A stretch of 64,000 nt of DNA from Nitrosomonas cryotolerans ATCC 49181 (GCF_900143275.1 NZ_FSRO01000001.1:1692116-1756115); one strand, 5' to 3'; shown: positions 25,328 through 35,824, counted from the first letter of the stretch. Made by a program: numbers and translations. The notes: generated by a model from the sequence alone, not told the origin.

Positions 25328-25657
25328 ATTCGTATTATTAGTCGCATTAGCGGTATTCAGTTCGTGGATTTGAAGTCGCTTTAACGTTTTTACTGTGCAT
25401 CTCTGCTATGAATAGAGACTGATACAAAAAATGAGCGCCATCTGCTGTCATCATGTTTTGTTGGGGTCATAAACAGGTTATTCCAGGGTAATGGTAGAAA
25501 AGGGGATGGTAAGAAAGCATTCCTATGAGGGGGGTATTAAAGAAGCGTTTTCATAAAAATTATAGCAGCCAGCCACCGCACTCTTTTTCCGGGTAGGAAG
25601 CCAGCCGATATTTTCTGATTGTTTTATTTAGGAGAAAAAAGTGCGGAGAGGCTTTCA

Positions 25658-27718
25658 ATGGTAAAAGGTGCCAACATTCAGTGGGCATGCTTATTTTGTC
25701 TGATTATTTTTATTCCTGGGTTGGCACAAGGGCAAGACGATAAGTCGACGGCAACACTCAAGGAAATGACGATCAAAGGTGACTGGCTGGGTTCCCCAAC
25801 ACCAGAAACCGTGAGCAGTCATCCTGGCGCACGTACGGTTGTTACCAGCGAGGAACTGACTGAATCGGGTGCACGCACTGTGGAAGATGCCTTACGCAAT
25901 GTGCCCGGTGTACGGGTTTTCGATGAAAGCGGGACGGGTATTTTACCCAATATCGGCATACGTGGCCTCAGCCCGTTACGTAGCGAACAGGCATTGGTTT
26001 TGGTTGATGGCGTACCCATTACGCTTGCGCCTTATGGGCAAACCGGACTGTCATTGTTTCCGCTAACGATGAATGCGATAGAAAGTATTGACGTGGCCAG
26101 AGGGGGGGTTGCGGTTCATTACGGTCCAAATAATGTGGGTGGTGTCATTAATTTCGTGACCAAGCGAATTCCGACACGTAAAACCATGACCCTAAGGGAA
26201 ACCCTTTCCTTATCACCATCCACGCAACACATGCTGGCAGACAGTTATATTCGCGTGGGCGGCTTCGTTAACGACAGGCTTGGGCTACAGCTGCAGGGTA
26301 ACTTCATTAATGGTGACTCGATACGGTCGCATTCTGATACGCAGGTTACCAATATAATGGCTGATCTAAATTGGTATCCCACGAATAATATCGATATCAA
26401 AGGCAGCCTGCAATATTATCAAACCAGAAATAATCTACCCGGGGCATTAACGCCCGAATCCTATAAACAGAATCGCAATCAATCCACGCGCCCGTTAGAT
26501 CGATTTACGGGTGATACCTTGCGTGGGAGTTTAATTTATAACCAGTATTTTGATAATGGTGCCGAATTCAGCTGGACCAATTTTGCCCATCGCAGTAATC
26601 GCGAATTCTTCTTTGGTGATGCCCTTAATGCGGATGAAGCGTCCACATTAGAGCGCTCTTCACCGCGAGAATTTCTGGTCTATGGCAGTGAGCCCCGATT
26701 TTCTTTCTATATTAACAAAGGGATTAAACAGAAAATTTCTATTGGTGCGCGTTATATGCGCGAAGAAGTTGATTATATCGTTGATGCACGTAATTTATTG
26801 ACAAATGAGTTCAGCGTTGCACGGGATTGGCGTTTTGGGAATCACGCTTTTGCCGCTTATATCAGCGATACTTTTTTTCTTTTCGACGATAAATTGAAGA
26901 TCACGCCGGGCATACGCCGTGAACAGGTCTATCTGGATTTTCGTAATAATCAAACGGGCGCTAAAGAAAGCAATCCAACCAAAGACTGGTTACCGGGGGT
27001 CGACGTCGGTTATCAGATCACCGACGCTATATTTTTATTTGGTAACTTCCACGAATCACTTCGTCCAGTCCAGTTTACGCAAATTACGTTTGGGGGTGCT
27101 CAGGCCGCCGAACGGGCCGACAATTTTGAGGCAGGGTTGCGCCTAAATCCGCTGGAGAATGTTGGAATCAATCTTGCCGCCTTTCGCATCGAGTTTGATA
27201 ACAAGCTGGAATTTATAAGCCAGGCCGTGGGCTTCCGAAATCTTGGGAAAGCGCGTCACCAGGGGATTGAAACTGAATTGACGTGGCAGCCCAAGCAGAT
27301 TAATGGGCTTGATCTTAGAACGGGCTATACCTATATCGATACGGAACAGCGTTCTGGTCAATTTAAAGGCAATGAACTGCCTTTAGCCGCGCATCACCAG
27401 CTTAACTTCTGGGCCAACTACCGCCGCGCAAACTGGAACTGGAATCTGAATGGTCTGTATCAAAGCAAATCATTTAGCGATGGGGCTAATACCGTAGTCG
27501 AGAATGAATCCGGCGCCATTGGGAAAATCCCCTCTTTCTGGGTATGGAACGCGCAAGTAACCCATAATTTTCGTTGGGATAACCGGAAAATTACAGCCGG
27601 TTTGGGGATTAATAACATGTTCAATCACCATTATTTTTTCAGAGGAGTCGATTTTAGCCGGGGCCGTATGCCCTCGCCAGGACGGACGTTGTTATTCACA
27701 GCACAGATGGATTTTTAA
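25658..27718 (+). CDS. TonB-dependent ferric siderophore receptor
   Basis: Outer-membrane protein of about 686 residues from the ATG at 25658, which has GGAGAGG 6-8 bp upstream. A signal peptide covers roughly residues 1-26. The plug domain begins with TSEELTESGARTVEDALRNVPGVRV, then GIRGLSPLRSEQALVLVDGVP and VARGGVAVHYGPNNVGGVINF. The barrel ends in a C-terminal Phe (LLFTAQMDF), as needed for BamA-dependent assembly. There is no N-terminal signalling extension, so FecA-type surface signalling is not expected. It heads the pvs-type operon and most likely imports the ferric form of the product, like PvuA in Vibrio. Confidence 0.93.
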   Translation: MVKGANIQWACLFCLIIFIPGLAQGQDDKSTATLKEMTIKGDWLGSPTPETVSSHPGARTVVTSEELTESGARTVEDALRNVPGVRVFDESGTGILPNIGIRGLSPLRSEQALVLVDGVPITLAPYGQTGLSLFPLTMNAIESIDVARGGVAVHYGPNNVGGVINFVTKRIPTRKTMTLRETLSLSPSTQHMLADSYIRVGGFVNDRLGLQLQGNFINGDSIRSHSDTQVTNIMADLNWYPTNNIDIKGSLQYYQTRNNLPGALTPESYKQNRNQSTRPLDRFTGDTLRGSLIYNQYFDNGAEFSWTNFAHRSNREFFFGDALNADEASTLERSSPREFLVYGSEPRFSFYINKGIKQKISIGARYMREEVDYIVDARNLLTNEFSVARDWRFGNHAFAAYISDTFFLFDDKLKITPGIRREQVYLDFRNNQTGAKESNPTKDWLPGVDVGYQITDAIFLFGNFHESLRPVQFTQITFGGAQAAERADNFEAGLRLNPLENVGINLAAFRIEFDNKLEFISQAVGFRNLGKARHQGIETELTWQPKQINGLDLRTGYTYIDTEQRSGQFKGNELPLAAHHQLNFWANYRRANWNWNLNGLYQSKSFSDGANTVVENESGAIGKIPSFWVWNAQVTHNFRWDNRKITAGLGINNMFNHHYFFRGVDFSRGRMPSPGRTLLFTAQMDF

Positions 27719-27731
27719 CGAGGTGTATGCC

Positions 27732-28940
27732 ATGCAAGAGCTGATTATTGTAACTCATGTAATAACTGATTCCGTGAATGTCGGATTTATACCGGCAGCA
27801 CAACGTCTGGGTCTGTCCGTAGTATTACTGACTGATAATGCCGAGGCGCATCGAAAATATTTTAGCCAATCCGGATTACCCGCTTATCCTGCTGCAATCG
27901 TGACGTGCGATGTATTCAATCCGCTGGCGATAATCGAGGCAGTTACGCGTCGTGCTCAAAGACCGGCCGCCATTTTTTCCAATAGTGATCACCTGCAAAC
28001 AAGTACTGCGATTGCTGCTGATTATTTCGGGCTGCCCGGCAAAAACTGGCATGTGACCTATCGTGCCAAACATAAAGCGGAAATGCGTTCTGCATTGCAG
28101 AATCGCGGCCTTGATGGGCTGTGGTATGCCGTGGTTTGTAATAAGGCTGAACTTGAGCGCCAGCTAACTCATGTTCCTTTCCCTTGCATTATCAAGCCAT
28201 GTGAAGGTGTTGCCAGCCAACAAGTGAGCCTGAGTTATGACCAGGCCGAACTCAAGGCACAATCAGCAGCGGCCTGGAATATACAGCCGGGCCAGTCATT
28301 GCTCATCGAGGAATACCTTGAAGGCCCGCTTTATACGCTGGAGACGCTGGGTGATCATGACAGGCTTCATGTGCTGGGCGGTTTTCAGGTGAAATTATCA
28401 CCGCCGCCCTATTTTATCGAATTGGAAGCAAGCTGGGGGACTGGGTTAACTGCCCAGCAGGAAGCGGAGGTGTTAACGATTATCCGCGACTTCGGTATTG
28501 GTTTTGGTGCCTGTCATACAGAGTTCGTTATGACGGACGCGGGACCTCGTCTGATCGAGATTAATTATCGCAATATCGGCGATTATCGAGAATTTATGTT
28601 GCAGGATGCATTGGATATTCCGGTATTTGAGATTGTTTTGAGGCTCTATCTTGGCGAACCGCTTCCACAGCTAAATAATGTGCCTGGTGCGGCTCTGATT
28701 CGCTATTTCACGGCGAGATCCGACGGTTGTCTGGTGCAGGCGCCTGAGCCGTTCGTGCAGCAATTGGCGAATGCTCAGATCACCTTTAAACCACTGCGTG
28801 CGATCGGGGATATGATCAGCTTAACCCATTCCAACAAGGATTATCTGGGTGTGTTGCGTGGTACAGGCTCAGATGCACAGTGCCTGGGGCAGGAGATGGG
28901 GCGTGTCAGTGAGCAATTGGTATGGGAGATTAATGCATGA
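27732..28940 (+). CDS. pvsA: PvsA-like ATP-grasp ligase
   Basis: ATP-grasp protein of about 402 residues. Visible blocks are PFPCIIKPCEGVASQQVSL (ATP-binding lysine), LLIEEYLEGPLYTLETLG, and the metal-binding GPRLIEINYRNIGDYREF near the C terminus. In Vibrio the equivalent PvsA makes an amide bond during vibrioferrin assembly, joining alanine to a 2-oxoglutarate unit. The gene is 13 bp after the receptor and overlaps pvsB by 4 bp (ATGA). The ATG at 27732 is preferred over GTG 27723, though both have the same AGG ribosome site. The substrate is inferred from gene order. Confidence 0.85.
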   Translation: MQELIIVTHVITDSVNVGFIPAAQRLGLSVVLLTDNAEAHRKYFSQSGLPAYPAAIVTCDVFNPLAIIEAVTRRAQRPAAIFSNSDHLQTSTAIAADYFGLPGKNWHVTYRAKHKAEMRSALQNRGLDGLWYAVVCNKAELERQLTHVPFPCIIKPCEGVASQQVSLSYDQAELKAQSAAAWNIQPGQSLLIEEYLEGPLYTLETLGDHDRLHVLGGFQVKLSPPPYFIELEASWGTGLTAQQEAEVLTIIRDFGIGFGACHTEFVMTDAGPRLIEINYRNIGDYREFMLQDALDIPVFEIVLRLYLGEPLPQLNNVPGAALIRYFTARSDGCLVQAPEPFVQQLANAQITFKPLRAIGDMISLTHSNKDYLGVLRGTGSDAQCLGQEMGRVSEQLVWEINA

Positions 28941-30784
28941 AGGCGATATTACGTAAAGAGACCAGTGATTTTCCCATGATGGACGTATCTGCCGATCATA
29001 CGCAGTATATTTATCATCGTGTGGTAGATACATTGCTGCGTGAAAATGTTCGGAATTGTGTCAGTCAGGCGGTGCTGATGTCAGGTACGGCACTGTCGGC
29101 AAGATGTGACAGGCACGTAGAAAAAGAAGATCAGTGGCTTAGAATCAGTCATCTCGGCAATGGTTATTTATGGATTCCCGTCACGCAATCCACATTCATG
29201 CAGGATTGGCGGAGTGTCGGATTGCCATTGTTATGGCAGGAAGGTGACAAAGTGGAGGCGCTGCACACACTGGAAGCGCTCATTGTTTGTTTTGCGCATG
29301 GCCTGCATTCGGTTGCAGAACGTGCTTTCAGGGCATTTGTTGATGAATGCAGACTGGCTGCTGAGCATCGACAGGTCTGTGAAACTGAACGTGAGCACTG
29401 GTTCACTGAATACCGCGCACTGCAGGGGGAAGTGACGGGTTCCGAGTTAGCGAATTGGCATACCCGTCTGATACACTTCGATCGCCTGGGTGCTTTTCTT
29501 GATCATCCCTTTTATCCAACCGCACGCGCCAAGATCGGATTCGATATCAGGTCGTTGACGGCTTACAGTCCGGAATTTCAGAGTAACTTCCTCATTCATT
29601 GGCTGGCAGTACCCAGGGCCTGTTTTTATCCAAGTGCGTCCAATGCACAGAATCTGCCGGCCTTATGGCCTTCGTTTGAAACGGTCGGTCTGCCTGCTGA
29701 ATTGGCCAATACATATGATCTGATTCCGGTTCATCCATTTGTATGGGAATATGAACTCGAAAATCTGCTCAGTGCCGCTGGCATGCGTGATGTCATTCGG
29801 GCACCATGGCCTTATCTGACGGCTACGCCGACCTTATCGGTGCGCACGGTTGTACTGTTGGATATGCCAGAATGGCACTTAAAGCTGCCGCTGACCATCC
29901 GTACCCTGGGTGCGAAAAATATTCGTACCATTAAACCCAGTACGATTCACGACGGACATCGCATTCAGACGTTGCTTGCCAGTATTGCAGCCCGTGAGCT
30001 ATCGATTGCTGATCGCTTGGTGTTAACTCAGGAAGATTGTGGCGGCCATGTCGATCATCAATTGTTTCTGGGTTATATCCTGCGGCGTTATCCGGTTGAA
30101 AATCTGCGCAACAGTACATTGGTTCCCGTAGCATCATTGCTGGCGAAAACACCGGCAGGCTGTACGGTAATTGAGGAAATGGCTGCGCAATTTTATGATG
30201 GGGATCTGGAAGCATTCTGGAATGACTACCTTGATCTTACATTGCGCTATCATTTATTACTCTGGCTGCGCTATGGCATTGCGCTGGAATCGAATCAGCA
30301 AAATTCCATTGTTGTTTTAAGCCAGGCGCATCCGCGATTGCGTTTGTTGCTTAAAGACAACGACGCGGCCCGCATTCATTCTGACTACCTGGCGATGCGC
30401 TGGCCGGATTTGGCGGAGTATGCGGACAGTCTGCACGATCGCCGTATTATTGTCTCAGATGCGCTGCCGCTTGGGCAGATGTTCATAACGATTACCTTGC
30501 AGCTCAATATTGCGGTGCTGGTGGAAGGTATCGGGCCGATTCTTGGCTTACCCGTTAACACGTTGTATGCAAATGTCAGACGGCGAATCGAGACTGTACT
30601 GGAAGCATTGGCGGCAGATGGCGAAGAAATCTCGCTGGCGCGTCAACTGTTGCTTGAAAATGAGCGCCTGCATATCAAATATTTGCTGATTGCCGCTACC
30701 TTGACTGATAAGAGCGAGACAGGTGCAAATGACGTAAACAAATTCTATGGCATGAGTTCACCTAATTTTCTGAGGGTGAAATGA
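28937..30784 (+). CDS. pvsB: NIS siderophore synthetase (IucA/IucC family), PvsB-like
   Basis: Protein of 615 residues, standard for NRPS-independent siderophore synthetases. These adenylate a carboxylate such as citrate and condense it with an amine or alcohol. Motifs include LDHPFYPTARAKIGF, DLIPVHPFVWEYELE, WHLKLPLTIRTLGAKNIRT, and a C-terminal ESNQQNSIVVLSQAHPRLRL with GIALE before it. The C-terminal FhuF-like part is present. It is translationally coupled to pvsA and pvsC through ATGA overlaps. The position equals PvsB in vibrioferrin clusters. Confidence 0.9.
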   Translation: MKAILRKETSDFPMMDVSADHTQYIYHRVVDTLLRENVRNCVSQAVLMSGTALSARCDRHVEKEDQWLRISHLGNGYLWIPVTQSTFMQDWRSVGLPLLWQEGDKVEALHTLEALIVCFAHGLHSVAERAFRAFVDECRLAAEHRQVCETEREHWFTEYRALQGEVTGSELANWHTRLIHFDRLGAFLDHPFYPTARAKIGFDIRSLTAYSPEFQSNFLIHWLAVPRACFYPSASNAQNLPALWPSFETVGLPAELANTYDLIPVHPFVWEYELENLLSAAGMRDVIRAPWPYLTATPTLSVRTVVLLDMPEWHLKLPLTIRTLGAKNIRTIKPSTIHDGHRIQTLLASIAARELSIADRLVLTQEDCGGHVDHQLFLGYILRRYPVENLRNSTLVPVASLLAKTPAGCTVIEEMAAQFYDGDLEAFWNDYLDLTLRYHLLLWLRYGIALESNQQNSIVVLSQAHPRLRLLLKDNDAARIHSDYLAMRWPDLAEYADSLHDRRIIVSDALPLGQMFITITLQLNIAVLVEGIGPILGLPVNTLYANVRRRIETVLEALAADGEEISLARQLLLENERLHIKYLLIAATLTDKSETGANDVNKFYGMSSPNFLRVK

Positions 30785-31953
30785 ACAAGAATCAGCGTTA
30801 TATCGTCGTAACCATCATGATCTGCCATTTTGTCGCTGCTTTTACGGCACTGGGTATGCCGCCGTATTTTGCTTTGATACTGGATAAGTCGTTACACAGT
30901 GAGGCGGCTTATCTGGCGGGCTGGTTTTACGTTGTGCCGACATTTTTTGCTGCAATAAGCAGTCCCTGGTGGGGTCGATTGGCGGATAAATATGGCAAAA
31001 AACCGTTGTTGTTGCGTGCCCAACTCGGGCTGGCGGGCAGTTTTCTGCTCGCCGGCTTTGCGCCCAATGCCTGGGTATTTTTTGCTGCCTTGTCTTTACA
31101 AGGCTTGCTTGGTGGCACGTTTGCCGCCTCTAACGCTTATCTGGCAACGGTAGTCAGTGGTGAAAAGCTTGTCCACAGTCTGACATTGATGCAATGGTCG
31201 GCCCGTGCAGCGCTGGTTATTGCGCCTGCTGGATTGGGCCTGTTCGTTACGATTGCTTCCCCGCTGGAGCTCTATCGTTATCTGGCCTTGTTGCCGCTTA
31301 TCGCTGCGGTATGTATTACATGGTTGCCGAGTTATCCGGCGCCCGCACACATGGCCGCAGATGTGCCAGCTAAAGATAAAACGCATGAAATCACGCCGAC
31401 AAAACTGTATCTGCTCCAGTTTGCTTTCGTTTTTTCTACCGTGATTACTTTCCCTTATTTCGTTTCCTTTATTCAATTGAGCACTGAGTCTGATATACCC
31501 GCCATTGCCGGTTTGTTATTTGGCCTGCCGCATTTGGTTTATTTGCTGTTTGCGGTTCCATTAAGTCGGTATCAATGGCAAGGCGAACCGTTGCGGATGC
31601 TGTCTTTGTCTTATTTTTTATTTGCTATATCACTGCTGGGTCAGGTGCTGTTTCCCTCGCTGTTTTCAATCGTAATCTGGCGCATCGTCATGGGGTTTAG
31701 CATGACACTGGGCTTCATTGGTTTACATATTTTGATCGCAGGTATTGTCCACAGCAGTCATGCCGGGCGCACATTTGGCTGGTTTGAAAGTAATTCAAAG
31801 TGGGGAGCGGTTGCAGCTGGTCTGGTGGCCGGGGTTGTTGTGCAGGCGATTGATCTGAATGCCCCTTTTTTTGTCGGTGCGCTGATTATGTTTATTGCCG
31901 GTTGTCACCTGGCTGGATTGACGCGCTACCGGATGCGGCTGAGTGATTCTTAA
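30781..31953 (+). CDS. pvsC: MFS transporter, PvsC-like siderophore exporter
   Basis: Inner-membrane protein of 390 residues with about twelve helices. The loop 2-3 MFS motif is present as WWGRLADKYGKKPLLLRAQ. A central cytoplasmic loop lies around residues 190-210 (PAHMAADVPAKDKTHE). PvsC exports newly made vibrioferrin. It overlaps pvsB by 4 bp and is followed by pvsD after 21 bp. The direction of transport is inferred from context; sequence cannot prove it. Confidence 0.88.
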   Translation: MNKNQRYIVVTIMICHFVAAFTALGMPPYFALILDKSLHSEAAYLAGWFYVVPTFFAAISSPWWGRLADKYGKKPLLLRAQLGLAGSFLLAGFAPNAWVFFAALSLQGLLGGTFAASNAYLATVVSGEKLVHSLTLMQWSARAALVIAPAGLGLFVTIASPLELYRYLALLPLIAAVCITWLPSYPAPAHMAADVPAKDKTHEITPTKLYLLQFAFVFSTVITFPYFVSFIQLSTESDIPAIAGLLFGLPHLVYLLFAVPLSRYQWQGEPLRMLSLSYFLFAISLLGQVLFPSLFSIVIWRIVMGFSMTLGFIGLHILIAGIVHSSHAGRTFGWFESNSKWGAVAAGLVAGVVVQAIDLNAPFFVGALIMFIAGCHLAGLTRYRMRLSDS

Positions 31954-31974
31954 TTGTAACCAACAGGAGAAATT

Positions 31975-33816
31975 ATGCATTTGAATAATTTGGCGGAAGT
32001 TTTTGATTCTGATGTGATCGCGGAACAGGAAGCAGGGCGGCGTGCGATGGAAACGCTGTTGAATTGTTATTGCCGTGAGGTAGCTGGTCCGGAGCGGCAT
32101 TTAAGTGTAGGGCCTTTACTCAGCCAGAACGACAGTCCGACATCGGTGCGTCTGGCTTTGCAGCGCAGCGGTGGTCGCATTCTACATATCCATTTGCCGT
32201 TTACCGGGACGCGCCTGCTAACGGTAGTCAGTAGTGCTTCGGCCACAGGCAACTTTCGTTATCAATCCCCATTTTATTATAAGTCCTTTGGAAAACCCTG
32301 GATTATGCTGGATTGGCAGATGCTTGCGGGATTGTTATTAAACGAGTTGTCATTGAAGTATGAGATGCCTTCAAATAGTGAATTGATGCAACAGATACAT
32401 GACAGTGTGACCGTTACAACCGCCATACTGAACACAATCGATCCGGGTTGTTTTTCGCAGGTGCCCTTAGCGGCCTTCATTGAATCCGAACAGTCACTGG
32501 TTTTCGGACATCCCTTTCATCCCGCACCCAAAAGCCGTCAGGGTGTGAGCGATGCGGACATGCGCCAATATTCTCCTGAAATGGGCGCGTGTTTCCCACT
32601 GCATTACTTTGCAGTGCGGCGCGAATATATCGTGCAGCGATCCGTGATTGCGGAAACCTGCGATCAGATTATTGCGGCGCAAGCACCGAGCAATATTATT
32701 CGAAACGATGAATTTGTTCTGATTCCAACCCATCCATGGCAGGCGCGCTATCTGCTGACTCATCCCGGTGTTGTAGCGGCTATCGGGGCAGGCCGTATTT
32801 GTAATGTGGGGCAACAGGGTGAAGATTATTATCCGACCTCGTCGATTCGCACATTGTTTAATCCGGAAAATCCCTATTTTTATAAGTGTTCTTTAAATAT
32901 CCGGATCACTAATTGTGTACGCAAGAATGCGGTTTACGAACTGGAAGGTGCCGTGCAGATAACCCAGCTCATGCGTACCTTGCTGCCCGGTTTGCAGCGG
33001 GAATTTCCAAATATCCGGGTACTTGAAGAGCCTGCATTTATGTCAGTAGATTTGAAATCGAATCAGCTGCAGCAGGATAAAGAAGTGACTGAAGGTTTCG
33101 GCATGATTTTGCGGCAGAATGTGACGCAAGTCCTGTCGCCGGGTATCACGCCACTGCTGGCGGGTGCCTTATTTGGTAATCATATCTATGGTGCCGCCCG
33201 TCTTCGTGAATTGTTGGCAGTCATGCAGCAACGGGGCGGCATGTCTTTTGAGGCGGCGGTGGAGCAATGGTTTTCAAGCTATGTCGCGGAGATAATGTAT
33301 CCGGTTTTACACTGTTATTTTGCACACGGCATTATCTTTGAGCCGCATCTGCAGAATGTTCTGATCGGCGTGATTGATGGGGAGCCGCGGCAGATTCTTT
33401 TGCGGGATTTTGAAGGTGTCAAGTTGGTGCAGGCGCGTTATGACAACGAGCAACTGGCGGGCATTAGTTTACGTGCGCGTGAAGCCCTCTGGTACGATAA
33501 TGATCAGGGATGGAAACGTGTCTGCTATTGTTTGTTTGTCAATAATTTTTGTGAAGCCATCAGCCAGCTCAGTGCCCGAAAGCCGGCCATGCAGAATCGT
33601 TTGTGGTCGATAGTACGTCATCATTTGTATACTTATCAGAGACATTACGGTGACAGCGCTTCGATCTGCCGTATTAATGCTTTGCTGAATGGTGAAGCAT
33701 TTCCGGCTAAAGCCAATTTGATTAATCGTTTTTTTAAGCGGCCCGATCGTGCGTTTGACTACCTGCCGGTCAACAATCCATTAGGTGCTTTAATGGAGGA
33801 TTGCACGTGGAGTTGA
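31975..33816 (+). CDS. pvsD: NIS siderophore synthetase (IucA/IucC family), PvsD-like
   Basis: Protein of 613 residues, the second NIS synthetase. Family blocks: FGHPFHPAPKSRQGVSD, LIPTHPWQARYLL, SSIRTLFNPENPYFYKCSLNI (ATP/citrate pocket), LSPGITPLLAGALFG, IIFEPHLQNVLIGVIDGEP and LLRDFEGVKL. Two NIS enzymes imply two condensations on one citrate, as in vibrioferrin. It has a clear CAGGAG ribosome site. It overlaps pvsE by 10 bp. In Vibrio PvsD joins citrate to serine, after which PvsE removes CO2. Confidence 0.92.
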   Translation: MHLNNLAEVFDSDVIAEQEAGRRAMETLLNCYCREVAGPERHLSVGPLLSQNDSPTSVRLALQRSGGRILHIHLPFTGTRLLTVVSSASATGNFRYQSPFYYKSFGKPWIMLDWQMLAGLLLNELSLKYEMPSNSELMQQIHDSVTVTTAILNTIDPGCFSQVPLAAFIESEQSLVFGHPFHPAPKSRQGVSDADMRQYSPEMGACFPLHYFAVRREYIVQRSVIAETCDQIIAAQAPSNIIRNDEFVLIPTHPWQARYLLTHPGVVAAIGAGRICNVGQQGEDYYPTSSIRTLFNPENPYFYKCSLNIRITNCVRKNAVYELEGAVQITQLMRTLLPGLQREFPNIRVLEEPAFMSVDLKSNQLQQDKEVTEGFGMILRQNVTQVLSPGITPLLAGALFGNHIYGAARLRELLAVMQQRGGMSFEAAVEQWFSSYVAEIMYPVLHCYFAHGIIFEPHLQNVLIGVIDGEPRQILLRDFEGVKLVQARYDNEQLAGISLRAREALWYDNDQGWKRVCYCLFVNNFCEAISQLSARKPAMQNRLWSIVRHHLYTYQRHYGDSASICRINALLNGEAFPAKANLINRFFKRPDRAFDYLPVNNPLGALMEDCTWS

Positions 33817-35021
33817 GATTGGCAGCGGTTTTTACAAGTGTTCGTGCTGCAGAAGTCAAATCTGATGAACCCCTCTGTGCCTATGTATATGATCTAGAAG
33901 CCTTACGTCAGCATGTAGATCAATTGGTCAGTACGCTTCCGGATAATTGCCGGTTATTTTACGCAATCAAAGCCAATTCGGATTTGCCGATTTTAGAAGC
34001 GCTGGCGCCGCTGGTACATGGTTTCGAAGTTTCGTCTGGCGGCGAGCTGGACTGGGTGCGTGCACATTTTGCCGATATTCCGGTCGCCTTTAGCGGGCCG
34101 GGCAAGCTGGATCGGGAACTCAGCCGCGCACTTGAGTCTAACGTTGAGTGTCTGCATATAGAAAGCTTTAGCGAATTACAGCGACTGGCTGAGATCGCAA
34201 AGGGAGCAAGTCAACCGATGGGCATATTATTGCGTGTCAATTTACCGGTTGATAATCTGACAAAAACCAGTTTGATGATGGGGGGAAAACCCACCCCGTT
34301 TGGTATGCCTGTCGAACAATTAGAAGCCTGCTTCAATTGGTTGCAGACCCATCCGGAGATTCGGTTACGTGGTTTCCATTTTCATCTGTTGTCGCATCAG
34401 CTGGATGCCCAGGCACATTTGCAATTGCTGGCCGCTTATCAGCTTCAGGTGCGGCAGTGGTGTGACGCGTATGATCTGCAAATCGATCATATCAATGTTG
34501 GGGGTGGCATCGGCATCAATTACCGGCAGCCTGAGCAACAGTTTGACTGGAAGGCTTTCAGTACTGGATTGGTAGCGCTGCAGGATAATACTGTCCTGCC
34601 GGGGATCAACATTCGTTTTGAGTTAGGGCGTTATATTACGGCGGCATGTGGTTATTATGTGATGCAAGTCATCGATATTAAACACAGTTATGATCAGTAT
34701 TTTCTGATCGGCAGGGGAGGGACCCATCACTTTCGTACGCCTTACGCCCAAGGCCATAGTCACCCGTTTCATGTATTGCCGGTCAATGCGTGGCCCCATG
34801 CGTATCCGCGGCTAAGCGTTTCTAACGACAGGGTAAGCATTGTGGGGCAGTTATGTACGCCGAAGGATTTGCTGGCATTCGATGCGCCGGTTGAATCGGT
34901 CTCTTGTGGAGACTTGCTGGTATTTCCTTATGCAGGTGCCTATGCCTGGAATATTTCTCACCACGATTTTTTGCGACATCCCCCTCCCATGCAATGGTAC
35001 TTGCCAACGGAGCAATCATAA
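33807..35021 (+). CDS. pvsE: PLP-dependent decarboxylase (Lys/DAP/Orn group), PvsE-like
   Basis: Protein of about 404 residues of fold-type III. The Schiff-base lysine is in FYAIKANSDLP (Lys55 from GTG 33807). The phosphate-binding HINVGGGIGINYR and the dimer-interface SCGDLLVFPYAGAYAWN are present. GTG 33807 is preceded by GGAGGA at 33795-33800, which decides the start. In vibrioferrin synthesis PvsE turns the serine moiety into ethanolamine; diaminopimelate decarboxylase is the nearest housekeeping relative, but the operon makes a siderophore role far more likely. Confidence 0.9.
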   Translation: MELRLAAVFTSVRAAEVKSDEPLCAYVYDLEALRQHVDQLVSTLPDNCRLFYAIKANSDLPILEALAPLVHGFEVSSGGELDWVRAHFADIPVAFSGPGKLDRELSRALESNVECLHIESFSELQRLAEIAKGASQPMGILLRVNLPVDNLTKTSLMMGGKPTPFGMPVEQLEACFNWLQTHPEIRLRGFHFHLLSHQLDAQAHLQLLAAYQLQVRQWCDAYDLQIDHINVGGGIGINYRQPEQQFDWKAFSTGLVALQDNTVLPGINIRFELGRYITAACGYYVMQVIDIKHSYDQYFLIGRGGTHHFRTPYAQGHSHPFHVLPVNAWPHAYPRLSVSNDRVSIVGQLCTPKDLLAFDAPVESVSCGDLLVFPYAGAYAWNISHHDFLRHPPPMQWYLPTEQS

Positions 35022-35022
35022 T

Positions 35023-35793
35023 ATGTTACAAATTAATGAACTGAAACGTAAATTAGCTGATAAAGAAATTGTATTCGGATTACTTAATTCAATTCCATTA
35101 CCGTTACTGGTCGAAATGATTGGTTATGCTGGTTATGATTTCGTTATTCTGGACATGGAACATGTTTGTGTTAATGCGGAAACGATTGAAAACATGGTGC
35201 GGGCGGCAGAGTGTGCCGGCATCACGCCTCTCGTGCGCGTACCCGATGCGCAACCCGGTGCTATCTTGCGTGCCCTGGATTGTGGCGCACAAGGCATCGT
35301 TGTGCCGCATGTGTGTAACCGTGCAGACGCTGAACAGGCCGTTGCGGCAGCCCGTTATTATCCTGCCGGGAATCGTGGGATCAGTGGAGGGCGTACAACG
35401 GGCTTTGGAACAACTGATTTGCTGACTTATATTGAGCGAGTCCATTCGGAGATCATGGTGGTTGTGATGATTGAAGACAAAGCAGGGGTGGAGAATCTGG
35501 ATGATATCCTGTCTGTCCCAGGCATTGACATGGTACTTGAGGGTGCGGTCGATTTATCTCAATCTTATGGCGTACCCGGGCAACCGCAGCATCCTGTGGT
35601 GCAGAATGCACTCGACAAAATCGCTTCAGCCTGCCTGGACAGCGATATTCCATTTTGTACTGTGCCCCGCACATACAGTCGATCGGAAAGTGAGCAGAAA
35701 TATGCGGCACGCGCCTATTTGCTGGGGGACGACAGAGGAATCGGTTATCGTGCGATCAAGGCACACCTGACCGGATTCAAAGAGTCGGATTAA
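35023..35793 (+). CDS. HpcH/HpaI aldolase-family protein, SbnG-like
   Basis: Protein of 256 residues, normal length. Catalytic features of class II HpaI aldolases: His47 in DMEHVCVNAET, Arg72 in PLVRVPDA, Glu151 in VVVMIEDKAG and Asp177 in EGAVDLSQSYG. SbnG of staphyloferrin B operons has this fold but acts as a citrate synthase. Beside citrate-using NIS enzymes the same job is likely here: a dedicated citrate supply. It begins 1 bp after pvsE ends, so it belongs to the operon. The longer frame from 34840 lies inside pvsE and is rejected. Confidence 0.85.
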   Translation: MLQINELKRKLADKEIVFGLLNSIPLPLLVEMIGYAGYDFVILDMEHVCVNAETIENMVRAAECAGITPLVRVPDAQPGAILRALDCGAQGIVVPHVCNRADAEQAVAAARYYPAGNRGISGGRTTGFGTTDLLTYIERVHSEIMVVVMIEDKAGVENLDDILSVPGIDMVLEGAVDLSQSYGVPGQPQHPVVQNALDKIASACLDSDIPFCTVPRTYSRSESEQKYAARAYLLGDDRGIGYRAIKAHLTGFKESD

Positions 35794-35824
35794 CCCCATT
35801 CATAAAGCAATCATTCCAGACGGA

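Noticed and set aside
34840-35022. N-terminal extension of the aldolase gene
   Set aside because: It lies inside pvsE in another frame; the family length and start fit ATG 35023.
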